Positions 41,036 to 50,631 are shown, counted from the first letter of the stretch. The stretch: 64,000 nt of DNA from Methylobacterium sp. J-067 (GCF_022829465.1 NZ_JAKSXZ010000146.1:62001-126000); one strand, 5' to 3'. Translations and numbers: made by a program. Notes: generated from the sequence alone by a model not told the origin.

Positions 41036-42013
41036 TCAGGCCTTGCCGAGGAGAGTGAGCCAGAACAGCGCCGAGAGCGGCGCCATCAGCGTCGAAACCA
41101 GCACCGAGGCGGCGATCATGCCCATCTCGGTCTTGTAGCGCGCGGCCATCAGGTAGGCGTTGATGCCCACCGGCATGGCGGCGAACAGCGTCGCGACACC
41201 CGCATAGGCAGGCGGCATCGAGAAGACGTGGAAGGCGAGCAGCCAGACCGCGAGGGGATGCAGGATGTTCTTGAGCAGCGCGATGACCAACGCGCCCTTC
41301 AGATCGAACAACACCTTGTAGCGCTTAAGCCCCGCCCCGAGGGCGACGAGGGCGCAGGTGGAGGCCGTGCCGGCGAAGGAATCGATCAGCGCCTTCGGGA
41401 TGCCCGAGGGGGTGATGCCCGTCCCCTTCAGCACCATGCCGACGATCAGGGCGACGAAGATCGGGTTCTTCAGCAGCACCAGGGCAAGGCCCCGCAGGCG
41501 CGCGAGGATCGGCTTGTCGGAATCCGATTCGATGAGGAACGTGGCGCTGCCCATCATCAGGGGCAGGTGGACGGCGAGCAGCATGAACAGGGGGAAAGCC
41601 CCCTCCTCGCCATAGGCCTGCAGGATCATCGGCACGCCGACGAACACCGTGTTCGACTGGCTCGCCGCGAAGCCGTGCAGGATCGCGCCCCGGCGCTCCA
41701 CGCCGGCCCGCCGCTTGGCGATGAGCGTGCCCGTCAGCCACGACAGCGCCGCGCCGCCGAAATACGAGACCCAGTACGACCACGCGATCTCGCCGCTCAT
41801 CCCCGGCCGGGTCAGCGTCGCGACGATCAGCGCGGGCACCGCGACCGCGAAGACGTATTCCGAGAGCCCGTCGCTCACCTTGTCGGAGATCAGCCCCGTC
41901 AGCGCGGCGCCCCAGCCGATCAGGACGATCCCGAAGATCGGGGCGATGATGGTGAGGGCGTTCACGGATCCGGCAATCTGGCGCAGGCTCGACAGCGAGC
42001 TTTGCCGGCGCAT
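41036..42013 (-). CDS. AEC (auxin efflux carrier) family transporter
   Basis: A 325-residue membrane protein with about ten hydrophobic segments; AEC features include 'IIAPIFGIVLIGWGAALTGL' and 'FAASQSNTVFVGVPMILQAY' in the first half, and 'CALVALGAGLKRYKV' and 'MPVGINAYLMAARY' in the second. Bacterial members export organic anions or auxin-like compounds; substrate unknown. The frame starts at ATG 42013; a GTG further in (before 'NALTIIAPIF') is possible. Confidence 0.88.
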   Translation of the reverse strand: MRRQSSLSSLRQIAGSVNALTIIAPIFGIVLIGWGAALTGLISDKVSDGLSEYVFAVAVPALIVATLTRPGMSGEIAWSYWVSYFGGAALSWLTGTLIAKRRAGVERRGAILHGFAASQSNTVFVGVPMILQAYGEEGAFPLFMLLAVHLPLMMGSATFLIESDSDKPILARLRGLALVLLKNPIFVALIVGMVLKGTGITPSGIPKALIDSFAGTASTCALVALGAGLKRYKVLFDLKGALVIALLKNILHPLAVWLLAFHVFSMPPAYAGVATLFAAMPVGINAYLMAARYKTEMGMIAASVLVSTLMAPLSALFWLTLLGKA

Positions 42014-42126
42014 AGCACGGCGATGCGCCGTGCAGACCTTCGAAGAACGCAGGGACGACTTCGCAGTACAACCTACGGGGCCCTTGACCGCTCTTCGGCA
42101 CCGGCCCCATATTTTCGGAGCGGCCC

Positions 42127-42211
42127 ATGACGGCTTTCGCCGCCCCGGACCTTCTTGTTGGTTAATTAACCGAGCTTAACGCGGAGGATCAGGTGCCAGC
42201 TGGTCCTCCGC
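42127..42211 (+). other. Structured intergenic element: mini-ORF, palindrome and hairpin
   Basis: Lies in the 345-base gap 42014-42358. A 12-codon frame (MTAFAAPDLLVG, 42127-42165) overlaps the perfect palindrome GGTTAATTAACC (42160-42171). It is followed by a hairpin of GCGGAGGA (42181-42188) with TCCTCCGC (42204-42211) and further inner pairs. It resembles a leader-peptide/attenuator layout, but no plus-strand gene lies just downstream. Nothing else is recognisable in the gap. Confidence 0.3.
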
Positions 42212-42358
42212 ACTCGTTTCACCACCACAAGAACGCTGATCCGTGGCAGGCACCACATCTCGGCGTCTCCGAATGACCGAGCGATGTCCTCGCCCGCAGG
42301 CACCCGTCGGCTCACCGGGCACGGGATCTGGACATCCTGGCGGTTGTTTGCGCCGACC

Positions 42359-42814
42359 TTACTGGTTTTCGAGCACCTTCAACGGGTCCGTCCGCTGGCT
42401 CGCGCTCGGCTCCTTGGTGAGGTTCTGTCCGTCCTGGCCCTCGACGCCGGCCGACTTGGCCGTACCCTTGCCGCCGACGCCGGTGTCGCCGGTATTCTGG
42501 CCCGGCACCACGCCCGTCGCGAGTTCGAGACAGGTGATCATCTCGACATAGGACGGGTAGCCGCCGGCCTTGAACTGCGCCTCGCATTGCCGCTTCGCGG
42601 CGGGCGCGTATGAGTTCCAATGCTTCTCGGCCTGGCTCTTGGCGTCCTTCTCGGAGCGCAGACAGCCCTCGTAGCTCGCCTTGTCGTTGACGCCGGGATC
42701 CGCGATCTGGGACGACCGGCAGGTCTTCTCCACGTCGAGGTCGGGCACCGTGTCGGCCTGGGCGTGGGCGGCGAAGCCCAGGATCAGGAACGCGGCGGGG
42801 AGAAGCGGTCTCAT
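42359..42814 (-). CDS. Exported hypothetical protein with four Cys (151 aa)
   Basis: Signal peptide (LLPAAFLILGFAAHAQA), then 'VEKTCRSSQIADPGVNDKAS', 'YEGCLRSEKDAKSQAEKHW', 'KRQCEAQFKAGGYPSYVEM', 'ITCLELATGVVPGQNTGDTG' and a disordered Gly/Ser/Thr tail ending 'RTDPLKVLENQ'. The four Cys in a helical domain suggest two disulfides. This type is seen in Methylobacterium and Bradyrhizobium-like genomes without assigned function. Confidence 0.78.
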   Translation of the reverse strand: MRPLLPAAFLILGFAAHAQADTVPDLDVEKTCRSSQIADPGVNDKASYEGCLRSEKDAKSQAEKHWNSYAPAAKRQCEAQFKAGGYPSYVEMITCLELATGVVPGQNTGDTGVGGKGTAKSAGVEGQDGQNLTKEPSASQRTDPLKVLENQ

Positions 42815-42903
42815 CGGAGGTCTCGCGGGCTGAAGGCGCCGGGCGCCGTGGCGGATGTCCGCGACAACGCGCCAGCGCGCCTTTCGGCACCAGCGGCGAT
42901 CCA

Positions 42904-44109
42904 TCACCCCGCGTGCGCGGCCCTCAGGGCGGCGTCGAGGTCGGCGTAGAGGTCGTCCGGGGCCTCGATCCCCGTCGAGAGGCGCAGAAGATCGGGCGGG
43001 CACGGGCTGTCCGGCCCCTCCACGGAGGCGCGGTGCTCGATGAGGCTCTCGACGCCGCCGAGCGACGTCGCCCGCTTCCACAGCCGCACCCGCGCGGCGG
43101 TGGCGATGGCCCCCGCCTCGCCGCCCACGACCCGCAGCGACAGCATGAAGCCGAACCCGTCGTGCATCTGGCGGGCGGCCACTGCATGGCCCGGATCGCC
43201 CGGCAGGCCGGGATAGAGGACATGCGCCACATGGGGATGCCCCTGGAACCGCGCGGCCAGGATCGCGGCACCGGCCGATTGCGCCGCCGCGCGGAGGTGG
43301 AAGGTCCGCAGGGAGCGCATCAACAGGTAGGCCTCGAACGGCCCGAGGATGCCGCCGCTGCCGGCGCGGATGCCGGCGATCCGCTCCCAGAACGCGTCGG
43401 CCTTCGCCCCCATGAGGGCGCCAGCCACGACGTCGGAATGGCCGTTCAGGATCTTGGTCGCCGAATGCATCACGATGTCGGCGCCGAGATCGAGGGGGCG
43501 CGTGTGGAACGGCGAGGCGGCGGTGGAATCCACCGCGAGCCGCGCGCCGGCCTCGTGGGCGAGGGCGGCGGCGGCGGCGATGTCGGTGACGGTCCAGAGC
43601 GGGTTGCCGGGCGTCTCGATCCAGACGAGCTTCGTCGCGCCGGGGCGGATCGCGGCCTTCAGGCCATCGAGGTCGTCGGTGCCGACGAAATCCACCGCGA
43701 TGCCGCGCCGGGGCATCTCCGCGCGCAGCCAGCGCTTCAGCGCCCAGTACATCACATGGCTCGCGACCACGTGGTCGCCGGGCTCAAGGGCGCCGAACAC
43801 GGCCGTCGCCGCCGCCATGCCGGAGCCGAACAGCATGGCCCCCGCCTGCGCGCCCTCCAGCATCGCGAGCACCGCTTCCGCCTCGCGGACGGTGGCGTTG
43901 TCGGGCCGGGCATAGGAGAAGCCCGACGAGTAGCCGTTATCCGGGTCGCGGATGAAGGTCGTCGCCACATGGAGCGGCATCACCACGGCGCGGGTGGCCG
44001 GGTCGACATGGCCCATCGCCTGCGCGGCGAGGCTCCGCCGCGAGAAATCCACCGCTTGCGTGTCGTCCGGCATGCCACCCGGCGCCTCTGGTGCGTTAGT
44101 GCCTGACAT
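42904..44109 (-). CDS. Cystathionine gamma-synthase/lyase-type PLP enzyme
   Basis: A 401-residue Cys/Met metabolism PLP enzyme. PLP lysine is Lys219 in 'DIVMHSATKILNGHSDVVAG'. Other family stretches are 'YARPDNATVREAEAVLAMLE', 'AMLFGSGMAAATAVFGAL', 'LVWIETPGNPLWTVTDI' and the 'SLGGVESLIEHRASVEGP' end. It forms or splits cystathionine, or uses O-acyl-homoserine with a sulfur donor; the exact reaction cannot be set from sequence alone. Divergent from the TspO gene with a 79-base gap. Confidence 0.88.
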   Translation of the reverse strand: MSGTNAPEAPGGMPDDTQAVDFSRRSLAAQAMGHVDPATRAVVMPLHVATTFIRDPDNGYSSGFSYARPDNATVREAEAVLAMLEGAQAGAMLFGSGMAAATAVFGALEPGDHVVASHVMYWALKRWLRAEMPRRGIAVDFVGTDDLDGLKAAIRPGATKLVWIETPGNPLWTVTDIAAAAALAHEAGARLAVDSTAASPFHTRPLDLGADIVMHSATKILNGHSDVVAGALMGAKADAFWERIAGIRAGSGGILGPFEAYLLMRSLRTFHLRAAAQSAGAAILAARFQGHPHVAHVLYPGLPGDPGHAVAARQMHDGFGFMLSLRVVGGEAGAIATAARVRLWKRATSLGGVESLIEHRASVEGPDSPCPPDLLRLSTGIEAPDDLYADLDAALRAAHAG

Positions 44110-44188
44110 CCGATTTGTCCTGCCCGTTCCGCGCCCGCGCTGACACGACGGCGGGGCCGCCGCAACCCACGCCAACCGACGAGCCGCC

Positions 44189-44707
44189 ATGACCGCCGCC
44201 ACCCATGTCCCGGAAGGCCCCGCGCTGAGGCCCTGGCTGCGCCTCGCCTGCGCGGTCCTGCCGGTCGCCGCGACGGCGTTCATCGGCTCCGTCTCGACCC
44301 AGGCCGAGATCGGCGGCTGGTATGCCGGCCTCAACAAGCCGTGGTTCAACCCGCCGGACTGGGTGTTCCCCGTCGCCTGGACCGTGCTCTACACGATGAT
44401 CGCCGTGTCGCTGTGGCGGCTGCTCGGGGCGCGCCCGCTCACCGGGCCGAGCCGCGAGGGCTGGCGACTGGCGCTCGGCGCCTTCCTCGTCCAGATGGCC
44501 CTGAACGCGGCCTGGACGCCGGTCTTCTTCAGCGCCCACGCCATCGGCCTCGGGCTGATCGTGGTGGCAACCCTGCTCGTGATGGTGCTCTGGACGATCC
44601 GCCTGACGTGGCGGTTCGACCGGGCGGCGGCGTGGCTCCTCGTGCCCTATGCCTGCTGGGTCGCCTTCGCGACGATCCTGAACGCGGCGGTGCTGCGCCT
44701 CAACTGA
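44189..44707 (+). CDS. TspO/MBR family tryptophan-rich sensory protein
   Basis: A 172-residue, five-helix membrane protein. The hallmark stretch 'WYAGLNKPWFNPPDWVFPVA' after the first helix and 'NAAWTPVFFSAHAIGLGLI' (the usual NxxWxxxFF motif) are present, as is 'VPYACWVAFATILNAAV' in the last helix. TspO binds tetrapyrroles and cholesterol-like molecules; in Rhodobacter it tunes pigment gene expression in response to oxygen. Confidence 0.93.
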   Translation: MTAATHVPEGPALRPWLRLACAVLPVAATAFIGSVSTQAEIGGWYAGLNKPWFNPPDWVFPVAWTVLYTMIAVSLWRLLGARPLTGPSREGWRLALGAFLVQMALNAAWTPVFFSAHAIGLGLIVVATLLVMVLWTIRLTWRFDRAAAWLLVPYACWVAFATILNAAVLRLN

Positions 44708-44719
44708 GGGACGTCTGCC

Positions 44720-45256
44720 TCACCCGCCCGCATGCTCGTGCGCTTCCTCGCCCGCCGGCTTGCCGTCGTCGCGGGCGCGGTGAAGTAGGAAGATCGCGAA
44801 GACCATCACGATGATCAGCCCGGCGAGCACGCCGAGCTCGATCATCGCCGCCTGAAACAGCGCATACTTCTCCGGCGTCATGTCCTTCGCGTGGGTGAGT
44901 TCGGAGGATTGCAGGGTGATCACCAACACCCGCCGGATCGACGCGATCAGCCCGACGATCAGGAACGGCTCGACGGTGAGCTTGCCCGACCGCATTGAGA
45001 CCCGCACCGTGTGCAGGATCTCGATGATCATCAGCAGGAACAGCAGCCGGTCCACGACTTCGAGGATCTGGTCCGCCCCGCCGAGCGAGCGCAGGGCGCC
45101 CCAGGTCAGCACCACCGCCTCGGTGAGCGCGGCCAGGGCGGTGAGAGCCAGCAGCAGGCCGAGGGCCGCATAGATCGCGTGCTCGGTGTGCAGGAAGATG
45201 AAGCTCGCGGCCCGCGTCAGGCGACCCTGATCCTGGTCCTCGTCCTGCTCGGCCAT
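44720..45256 (-). CDS. PsiE-like membrane protein
   Basis: A 178-residue protein with four predicted hydrophobic helices: 'YAALGLLLALTALAALTEAV', 'LFLLMIIEILHTVRVSMR', 'EPFLIVGLIASIRRVLVITL' and 'LAGLIIVMVFAIFLLHRA'. The 'IEILHTVRVSMRSGKLTVEP' region matches the phosphate-starvation-inducible E (PsiE) family. Function unknown. Convergent with the TspO gene. Confidence 0.8.
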   Translation of the reverse strand: MAEQDEDQDQGRLTRAASFIFLHTEHAIYAALGLLLALTALAALTEAVVLTWGALRSLGGADQILEVVDRLLFLLMIIEILHTVRVSMRSGKLTVEPFLIVGLIASIRRVLVITLQSSELTHAKDMTPEKYALFQAAMIELGVLAGLIIVMVFAIFLLHRARDDGKPAGEEAHEHAGG

Positions 45257-45313
45257 GATAGTCCCCCGTCGTGATTGGGTGTAGAGCGCGGCCGTTCGAA
45301 GGGAATACCGGTC

Positions 45314-45871
45314 TCAGTGCAGGAACGGCAGGGTGTGCGGCGCGAGGTAGCCGAAGGCGAGCAGCGCCGCGCCCGCGATGCCCAGCGCCCCGCCCGCGAA
45401 GACCAGGGCGGCGATGCCGGTGATGACCTCCGCCGAGGCGAGCACGATGCCGATCTGGAAGGCGGCCGAGGCCAGTTCGTAATGGTGGTAGCGCAGGAGC
45501 GAGAGGTCGCGGCGCTCCTCGGCGAGCTTGGCCTTGGCGGTGAGTTCCTTGCGGCCCTCGCCGGTGGCGGGCTCCGACTCGTAGCGGGCGAGAGTCTTCG
45601 CCCATTCGGCGCGCTTGGCCTGGATCGCCTCCTGGCTCGTGCCCGGCGGCAGGAGGGCGATGGCCTCGTCGGCGGTGCGGATCACCGTCATGCGGATCGT
45701 CCGCGCCTGGAAGAACGCCCAGAGGTTCGAGGCCTCGACGTTGGCGCCCAGGGCCTCCGTCTGCGAGGCTTTGCCGAGGGTTTCGCTGAAGGCCAGGAAC
45801 AGGGCCAGCACCGAAATCAGCAGCGCCACGCGCTTGTTCGAGCTGCCCCCCGACCCGTGACCACCCGACAT
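45314..45871 (-). CDS. DUF4337 family membrane protein
   Basis: A 185-residue protein: Gly/Ser-rich start, a first helix 'KRVALLISVLALFLAFSETL', a charged coiled-coil middle ('AKRAEWAKTLARYES', 'ELTAKAKLAEERRDLSLL'), and two C-terminal helices ('LASAAFQIGIVLASAEVITG', 'LVFAGGALGIAGAALLAFGY'). Matches the DUF4337 layout. Function unknown. Confidence 0.85.
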   Translation of the reverse strand: MSGGHGSGGSSNKRVALLISVLALFLAFSETLGKASQTEALGANVEASNLWAFFQARTIRMTVIRTADEAIALLPPGTSQEAIQAKRAEWAKTLARYESEPATGEGRKELTAKAKLAEERRDLSLLRYHHYELASAAFQIGIVLASAEVITGIAALVFAGGALGIAGAALLAFGYLAPHTLPFLH

Positions 45872-45942
45872 GCCCGCACTCCCCCATTCGTGTCCCGGGC
45901 GGGAGACACCTTATCGCGGGGCGAAGCGCAAGGGCCTTCGCG

Positions 45943-48900
45943 CTACTCCGCCGCGACGCGGGGCGGCCGGTGTCCGTCGTTGGAGGCCGAGGGATGGTCG
46001 TAGGCGGGGGCGTCGAGCGGATCGTCGCGCTCGCCCACGAAGCGGCCGAGCAGCCGGCCGATGAACCGCGAGAGATCGTCCATCAGCACGAAGATCGCCG
46101 GCACGAAGACGAGGGACAGACCGGTCGAGACGATCAGCCCGCCGATCACGGCGATGGCCATGGGCGAGCGGAACTCGCCGCCGATGCCGAGCGCCAGGGC
46201 GGAGGGAATCATGCCGGCGGCCATGGCGATGGTGGTCATCACGATGGGCCTGGCGCGCTTGCGGCCGGCATCGACGATGGCCGTCGTGCGGTCGACGCCC
46301 TCGCGGATCTGCTCGACGGCGAAGTCCACGAGCATGATCGCGTTCTTCGTCACCACGCCCATCAGCATCAGGATGCCGATGACCACGGGCATGGAGATCG
46401 GCTTCTGCACGATCAACAGCGCCAGGATCGCGCCGCCGATGGAGAGCGGCAGCGAGAACAGGATGGTCAGCGGTTGAAGGAAGTTGCCGAACAGCAGGAT
46501 CAGCACGCCGAAGACCATCATCAGCCCGGCGCCCATGGCCAGGGCGAAGCCTTCGAACACCTCGCCCATCACCTCGGCGTCGCCGGTCTGCTTGATGGTG
46601 ACGCCCGGCGGCAGGTCCTTCGCCGCCGGCAGCTTCAGCACCTGCGAGATCAACTCGCCGAGCGCGTCCGAGCCCTGCATGTCGCCCTCGATGGCGACGC
46701 GGATGGCGCGGTCGTAGCGGTCGATGGCGGTGGGGCCCTGGCCGAGGGTGATGTCGGCGACCGTTTCCAGCGGCACGGCCTGCCCGCCCTTCACCGGCAC
46801 CTTCATGGCGCCGATCTCGGAGAGCTGGCCGCGCAGAGTCTCGGGCAATTGCACCCGGATGGGGATCTGCCGGTCGGTTGCGTTGAACTTGGCGAGGTTG
46901 AGCCCGATGTCGCCGATGGTCCCCACCCGCACCGTTTCGGCGATGGTGTCGGTGGAGACGCCGAGGTCGGCCGCCACCGCCGGCTTCGGGCGGATGCGGA
47001 TCTCGGTGCGGTCCAGGGGCGCCGTCGACATCACGTTGACGAGGTGGGGGACGCTCGCCGCCTCGCGCTGGAGCCGAGCCGCGACGTCGGCCACCACGGC
47101 CTTGTCCGGGCCGGCGACGATCAGCGCGAGATCGCGCTGGCCGCCCTCGCGCAGCGCCCAGAAGCGGATGTCGGGCTCCTCGCGCAGGATCGCGGCGACC
47201 TCGGCATCCACCTGCTTCTGCGTGCGGTGGCGGGTGTTCTTCGGCGTCAGGTTGATGGTGAGGCTCGCGAGCCGCACCTCCTTCTTGCCGGGCAATTGCC
47301 GGCCGCCGTCCACGAAGACGCTCTTCACCTCCGGCAGCGTGCGGATCCGGTCCACCAGCTTGTCGCTGATGGCGACGGTGTCCGGCAGGCGCGCGCCCGG
47401 CGGCAATTCCACCACGAACAGGGTGCGCGCCTGATCCTCGGCCGGCAGGAAGCCCGCCGGCAGCAGGCCGGTCGACATGATGGAGGCGACGAAGCAGGCC
47501 AGCCCCAGCACCAGCGTGATGTACTTGTGGCGCACGGACCAGCGCACGAGGCGGGTATAGCCGCGCATCACCGGGCCTTCGTGGCTGTGGTCCGGCCCGT
47601 GGTCGCGCAGGAAGTAGGCGGCGAGCAGCGGCGTGATGAGGCGGGCCACCAGCAGCGACATGAACACCGCCGCCGCGATGGTGAGGCCGAACTGCTTGAA
47701 ATACTGGCCGGCAATGCCGCCCATGAAGGAGACGGGGGCGAAGATCGCCATGATCGTCGCCGTGATGGCGATGACCGCGAGCCCGATCTCGTCGGCGGCT
47801 TCCAGCGAGGCGCGGTAGGGCGATTTCCCCATCCGCATGTGGCGGACGATGTTCTCGATCTCCACGATGGCATCGTCCACGAGGATGCCGGTGACGAGGG
47901 TGATGGCAAGCAGGCTGACCGCATTGAGCGAGAAGCCCATCGCGCTCATGGCCCAGAAGGTCGGGATCACCGAGAGCGGCAGCGCCACGGCGGCGATCAC
48001 CGTCGCCCGCCAGTCGCGCAGGAACAGGAGCACGACGATCACGGCAAGCGCCGCGCCCTCGATCAGCCCCATCATCGCGGAGTGATAATTGCCGATCGTG
48101 TTGGTGACGCTGGTGTCGATCAGGTCGAAGCGCACATCGGGGTTGGCCTCGTGCAGGGCCTCGATCTTCTTGGCGACGCCCACCGAGACGTCGGCATCGC
48201 TCGCCCCCGTGGCGCGGGAGATGGCGAAGGCCACCACCGGCTCACCGTTGAACCGGGCGAAGGTGCGCGGCTCCTCGGCCGTGTCGGCGAGGGTCGCCAA
48301 CTCGTCGAGGCGCACCTTACGGTTGCCGGGCACGACGATGGACGTCGCCGCCAGGGTGTCGAGGCTGGCCGACGCGGCGAGGGCACGGATCGACTGTTCC
48401 TGCCCGCCGACCTCGGCACGGCCGCCGGCCATGTCGGCGGAGGTCAGGCGCAATTGCCGGTTCACGTCGGCCGCCGTGATGCCGAGCGACAGCAGCCGGT
48501 CGGGCTTCAGGGTGACGCGGATCTCGCGGGCAACACCGCCCAGGCGCTCCACACCGCCGACACCCTTCACGCTCTGCAACCCGCGCGCGACGACGTCGTC
48601 CACGAACCACGACAGGTCCTCGGGCGTCATCGCGGGCGCCGAGGCGCCGTAGATCATGATCGGCAGGCCGGCGATCTCCACGCGGGAGATAATCGGCTCA
48701 TCGATGGTACGTGGCAGGTTGATGCGGATCTTGGAGATCGCATCCTTCACATCGTTGACTGCGCGGTCCTGGTTGATCTCCAGCCGGAACTCGATGGTCG
48801 TGGTGGAGATGCCCTCGGTGATGGTGGAGAGGACGTGCTTCACGCCCTTCACCCCGGCCACCGAATCCTCGACCCACTTCGTCACCTGGGTCTGCAATTC

Positions 48901-49077
48901 GGAGGGCGCGGCACCGGCCTGGGTGATCGTCACCGAGACGATCGGGATGTCGATGTTCGGGAAGCGGGTGATCGGCAGGGAGCGGAAGCTCACCAGCCCC
49001 AGCACCATCAGCACCAGGAACAGCACGATGGAGGGCAGCGGCTTGCGGATCGCCCAGGCGGAGACGTTGAGGCGCAT
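45943..49077 (-). CDS. RND efflux pump permease (AcrB/MexK-like)
   Basis: A 1044-residue inner-membrane RND transporter with twelve helices and two large periplasmic loops. N terminus 'KPLPSIVLFLVLMVLGLVSF'; proton-relay Asp pair in 'VTGILVDDAIVEIENIVR'; Lys in 'LMGVVTKNAIMLVDFAVEQI'; 'GGEFRSPMAIAVIGGLIVST' at the end. It uses the proton gradient to expel drugs or other toxic compounds. It follows the adaptor gene by 9 bases in an operon. No outer-membrane channel gene is adjacent, so it probably borrows one. Confidence 0.92.
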   Translation of the reverse strand: MRLNVSAWAIRKPLPSIVLFLVLMVLGLVSFRSLPITRFPNIDIPIVSVTITQAGAAPSELQTQVTKWVEDSVAGVKGVKHVLSTITEGISTTTIEFRLEINQDRAVNDVKDAISKIRINLPRTIDEPIISRVEIAGLPIMIYGASAPAMTPEDLSWFVDDVVARGLQSVKGVGGVERLGGVAREIRVTLKPDRLLSLGITAADVNRQLRLTSADMAGGRAEVGGQEQSIRALAASASLDTLAATSIVVPGNRKVRLDELATLADTAEEPRTFARFNGEPVVAFAISRATGASDADVSVGVAKKIEALHEANPDVRFDLIDTSVTNTIGNYHSAMMGLIEGAALAVIVVLLFLRDWRATVIAAVALPLSVIPTFWAMSAMGFSLNAVSLLAITLVTGILVDDAIVEIENIVRHMRMGKSPYRASLEAADEIGLAVIAITATIMAIFAPVSFMGGIAGQYFKQFGLTIAAAVFMSLLVARLITPLLAAYFLRDHGPDHSHEGPVMRGYTRLVRWSVRHKYITLVLGLACFVASIMSTGLLPAGFLPAEDQARTLFVVELPPGARLPDTVAISDKLVDRIRTLPEVKSVFVDGGRQLPGKKEVRLASLTINLTPKNTRHRTQKQVDAEVAAILREEPDIRFWALREGGQRDLALIVAGPDKAVVADVAARLQREAASVPHLVNVMSTAPLDRTEIRIRPKPAVAADLGVSTDTIAETVRVGTIGDIGLNLAKFNATDRQIPIRVQLPETLRGQLSEIGAMKVPVKGGQAVPLETVADITLGQGPTAIDRYDRAIRVAIEGDMQGSDALGELISQVLKLPAAKDLPPGVTIKQTGDAEVMGEVFEGFALAMGAGLMMVFGVLILLFGNFLQPLTILFSLPLSIGGAILALLIVQKPISMPVVIGILMLMGVVTKNAIMLVDFAVEQIREGVDRTTAIVDAGRKRARPIVMTTIAMAAGMIPSALALGIGGEFRSPMAIAVIGGLIVSTGLSLVFVPAIFVLMDDLSRFIGRLLGRFVGERDDPLDAPAYDHPSASNDGHRPPRVAAE

Positions 49078-49086
49078 CGCTCGTCC

Positions 49087-50316
49087 TCAGCGCGCTTCGG
49101 CGATGGCGGGGGGCGGGGCGGCTTCCACCGCCCGCACCCGGTCGCCGTCGCGCAGGAAGCTGCCGGCGCGGGCCACGACCCGCTCGCCCGCCGCCACGCC
49201 GTCGCGGATCTCGGTGAAGCCCTGGGACGAGAGACCCGGCGTGACCTTGCGCGCCTCGACGCGCCCATCCTTCACGACGAGCAGGCTCGCCCGCCCGTCG
49301 GCGGCGTAGATCAGGCTCGACACCGGCACCGCGATGCCCTCGCGCCGGGCGACCTCGATGCTGCCCCGGCCGAAGGCACCGATGCGCAGGGCCGGATCGT
49401 CGGCGAGGCGGATGCGCACCTTGCCCAGGCGGGTCATGCGGTCCACCTCCGGGTAGACCCGGCGCACCGAGCCGCCGACGGCGCGCCCCGGATCGAGGGT
49501 GAGCCGGGCGGGATCGCCCACCTTCAGCCGGGCGAGCCAGGTCTCCGGCACCTCGCCCTCCAATTCGATTTCGCCCCGGGCGATCAGGCGGAACAGCGGC
49601 TCGCCCACCGCCGTCGCCGTGGCGCCGACGCGGGCGGTCCGGCGGTTGACGATGCCGGCCTCGGGGGCGCGGAGATCGGTGCGCGCCCGGCGCAGGGCGA
49701 TCTCGGCGCCCGCCGCCTTCGCCGTGGCGAGGTCGGCCTGGGCCGCCTGGAGCCCGCCCTTCGCGGCGGCGACCCGGCCGATGGCGCCCTGCGCGGCGGA
49801 GGCGCGCTGTTCCAGCACCGCCGCCGTGGCGTTGCCGGTCTTGCTCAGGGTCTGGGCGCGTTCGAGGGAGAGCCGTGCCTCGGTCTCGGCCGCCTCGGCC
49901 TGGACGATCTGGCTCTGCGCCTGGACGATGGCGGCCTCGGCGCGGGCGATGGCCGCCACGTTGGACGCCTCCTGCGTCGCGATCATCTCGCTCGACAGGC
50001 GGGCGAGGACTTGCCCCTTCGCGACCCGGTCCCCCTCCTCGACCAGCAACTCGGTGATGCGCAGCCCCTCGACCTCGGGGGCGACGAGGATTTCGTCGCG
50101 TGGGACCAGCGTGCCGGTGACGACGGCGTTCTCCACGATCTCGCGCCGCTCCGCGTGCACCACGGTCACGGCCGGGGCGATGGCGGCGGGCTCGGGCACC
50201 GAGGCGGGCTCGACGGCGCGGGCCGGGGAGGCCAGCAGCACCAGGGCGAGGGCGCACGCGGCGTGCGCGGAACGGATCGTCACAGGGAAAGCTCGCTGGC
50301 GCCGGTACGGAGACAT
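49087..50316 (-). CDS. RND efflux periplasmic adaptor (membrane fusion protein)
   Basis: A 409-residue periplasmic adaptor: signal segment 'CALALVLLASPARA', lipoyl half-motif 'VAPEVEGLRITELLVEEGDR', a long helical hairpin (about 110-185, 'AIVQAQSQIVQAEAAETEAR'), second lipoyl half 'DLRAPEAGIVNRRTARVGAT', then the beta-barrel and membrane-proximal domains ('YPEVDRMTRLGKVRIRLAD'). It links the RND permease to the outer-membrane channel. ATG 50316 was used; a GTG further in (before 'TIRSAHAACALALVLL') would also give a good signal peptide. Confidence 0.9.
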   Translation of the reverse strand: MSPYRRQRAFPVTIRSAHAACALALVLLASPARAVEPASVPEPAAIAPAVTVVHAERREIVENAVVTGTLVPRDEILVAPEVEGLRITELLVEEGDRVAKGQVLARLSSEMIATQEASNVAAIARAEAAIVQAQSQIVQAEAAETEARLSLERAQTLSKTGNATAAVLEQRASAAQGAIGRVAAAKGGLQAAQADLATAKAAGAEIALRRARTDLRAPEAGIVNRRTARVGATATAVGEPLFRLIARGEIELEGEVPETWLARLKVGDPARLTLDPGRAVGGSVRRVYPEVDRMTRLGKVRIRLADDPALRIGAFGRGSIEVARREGIAVPVSSLIYAADGRASLLVVKDGRVEARKVTPGLSSQGFTEIRDGVAAGERVVARAGSFLRDGDRVRAVEAAPPPAIAEAR

Positions 50317-50448
50317 GGCAGGTTATCCGCCGGGCACCCGGCGTTTTGATGGCGGGTCTTCTTGCCCCGATCGTCACGGCCACGCTGCAACCAGTCCAGA
50401 CAGACCGCGTTGTCGCGCCGAAAGCGTGGCCACTTGAGGGACCGTTCC

Positions 50449-50631
50449 ATGAGCATCTTTCAGATCAGGCAGAAGAACAACGGCGCCGTGCTCTGGACGG
50501 GCTCCGCCCCTGACGAGCAATCCGCCCTCGACGCCATGGCGCGCGAGGCCGGCTACCGCGATTATTCCGCCCTGCCCGATACTCTCCGCAGTGAAGGCGT
50601 GCAGGCCGACAAGCTCGACCTGATCTCGTAA
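50449..50631 (+). CDS. Small hypothetical protein (60 aa)
   Basis: A compact product, 'MSIFQIRQKNNGAVLWTGSA' followed by 'DAMAREAGYRDYSALPDTL' and 'VQADKLDLIS'. It reads like a genuine small globular protein with a beta strand pair and a helix. Similar short proteins are common in Methylobacterium. Function unknown. Divergent from the efflux operon. Confidence 0.68.
   Translation: MSIFQIRQKNNGAVLWTGSAPDEQSALDAMAREAGYRDYSALPDTLRSEGVQADKLDLIS

Noticed and set aside
42162..42180. CtrA-type site TTAA-N-TTAAC near 42166
   Set aside because: The spacing between TTAA and TTAAC is 6 bases, not the usual 7, and no cell-cycle gene lies next to it.
45970..50349. 1459-codon plus-strand frame opposite the RND efflux operon
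   Set aside because: His/Asp/Gln/Arg-rich low-complexity translation with no domain; the minus strand encodes well-supported permease and adaptor proteins.
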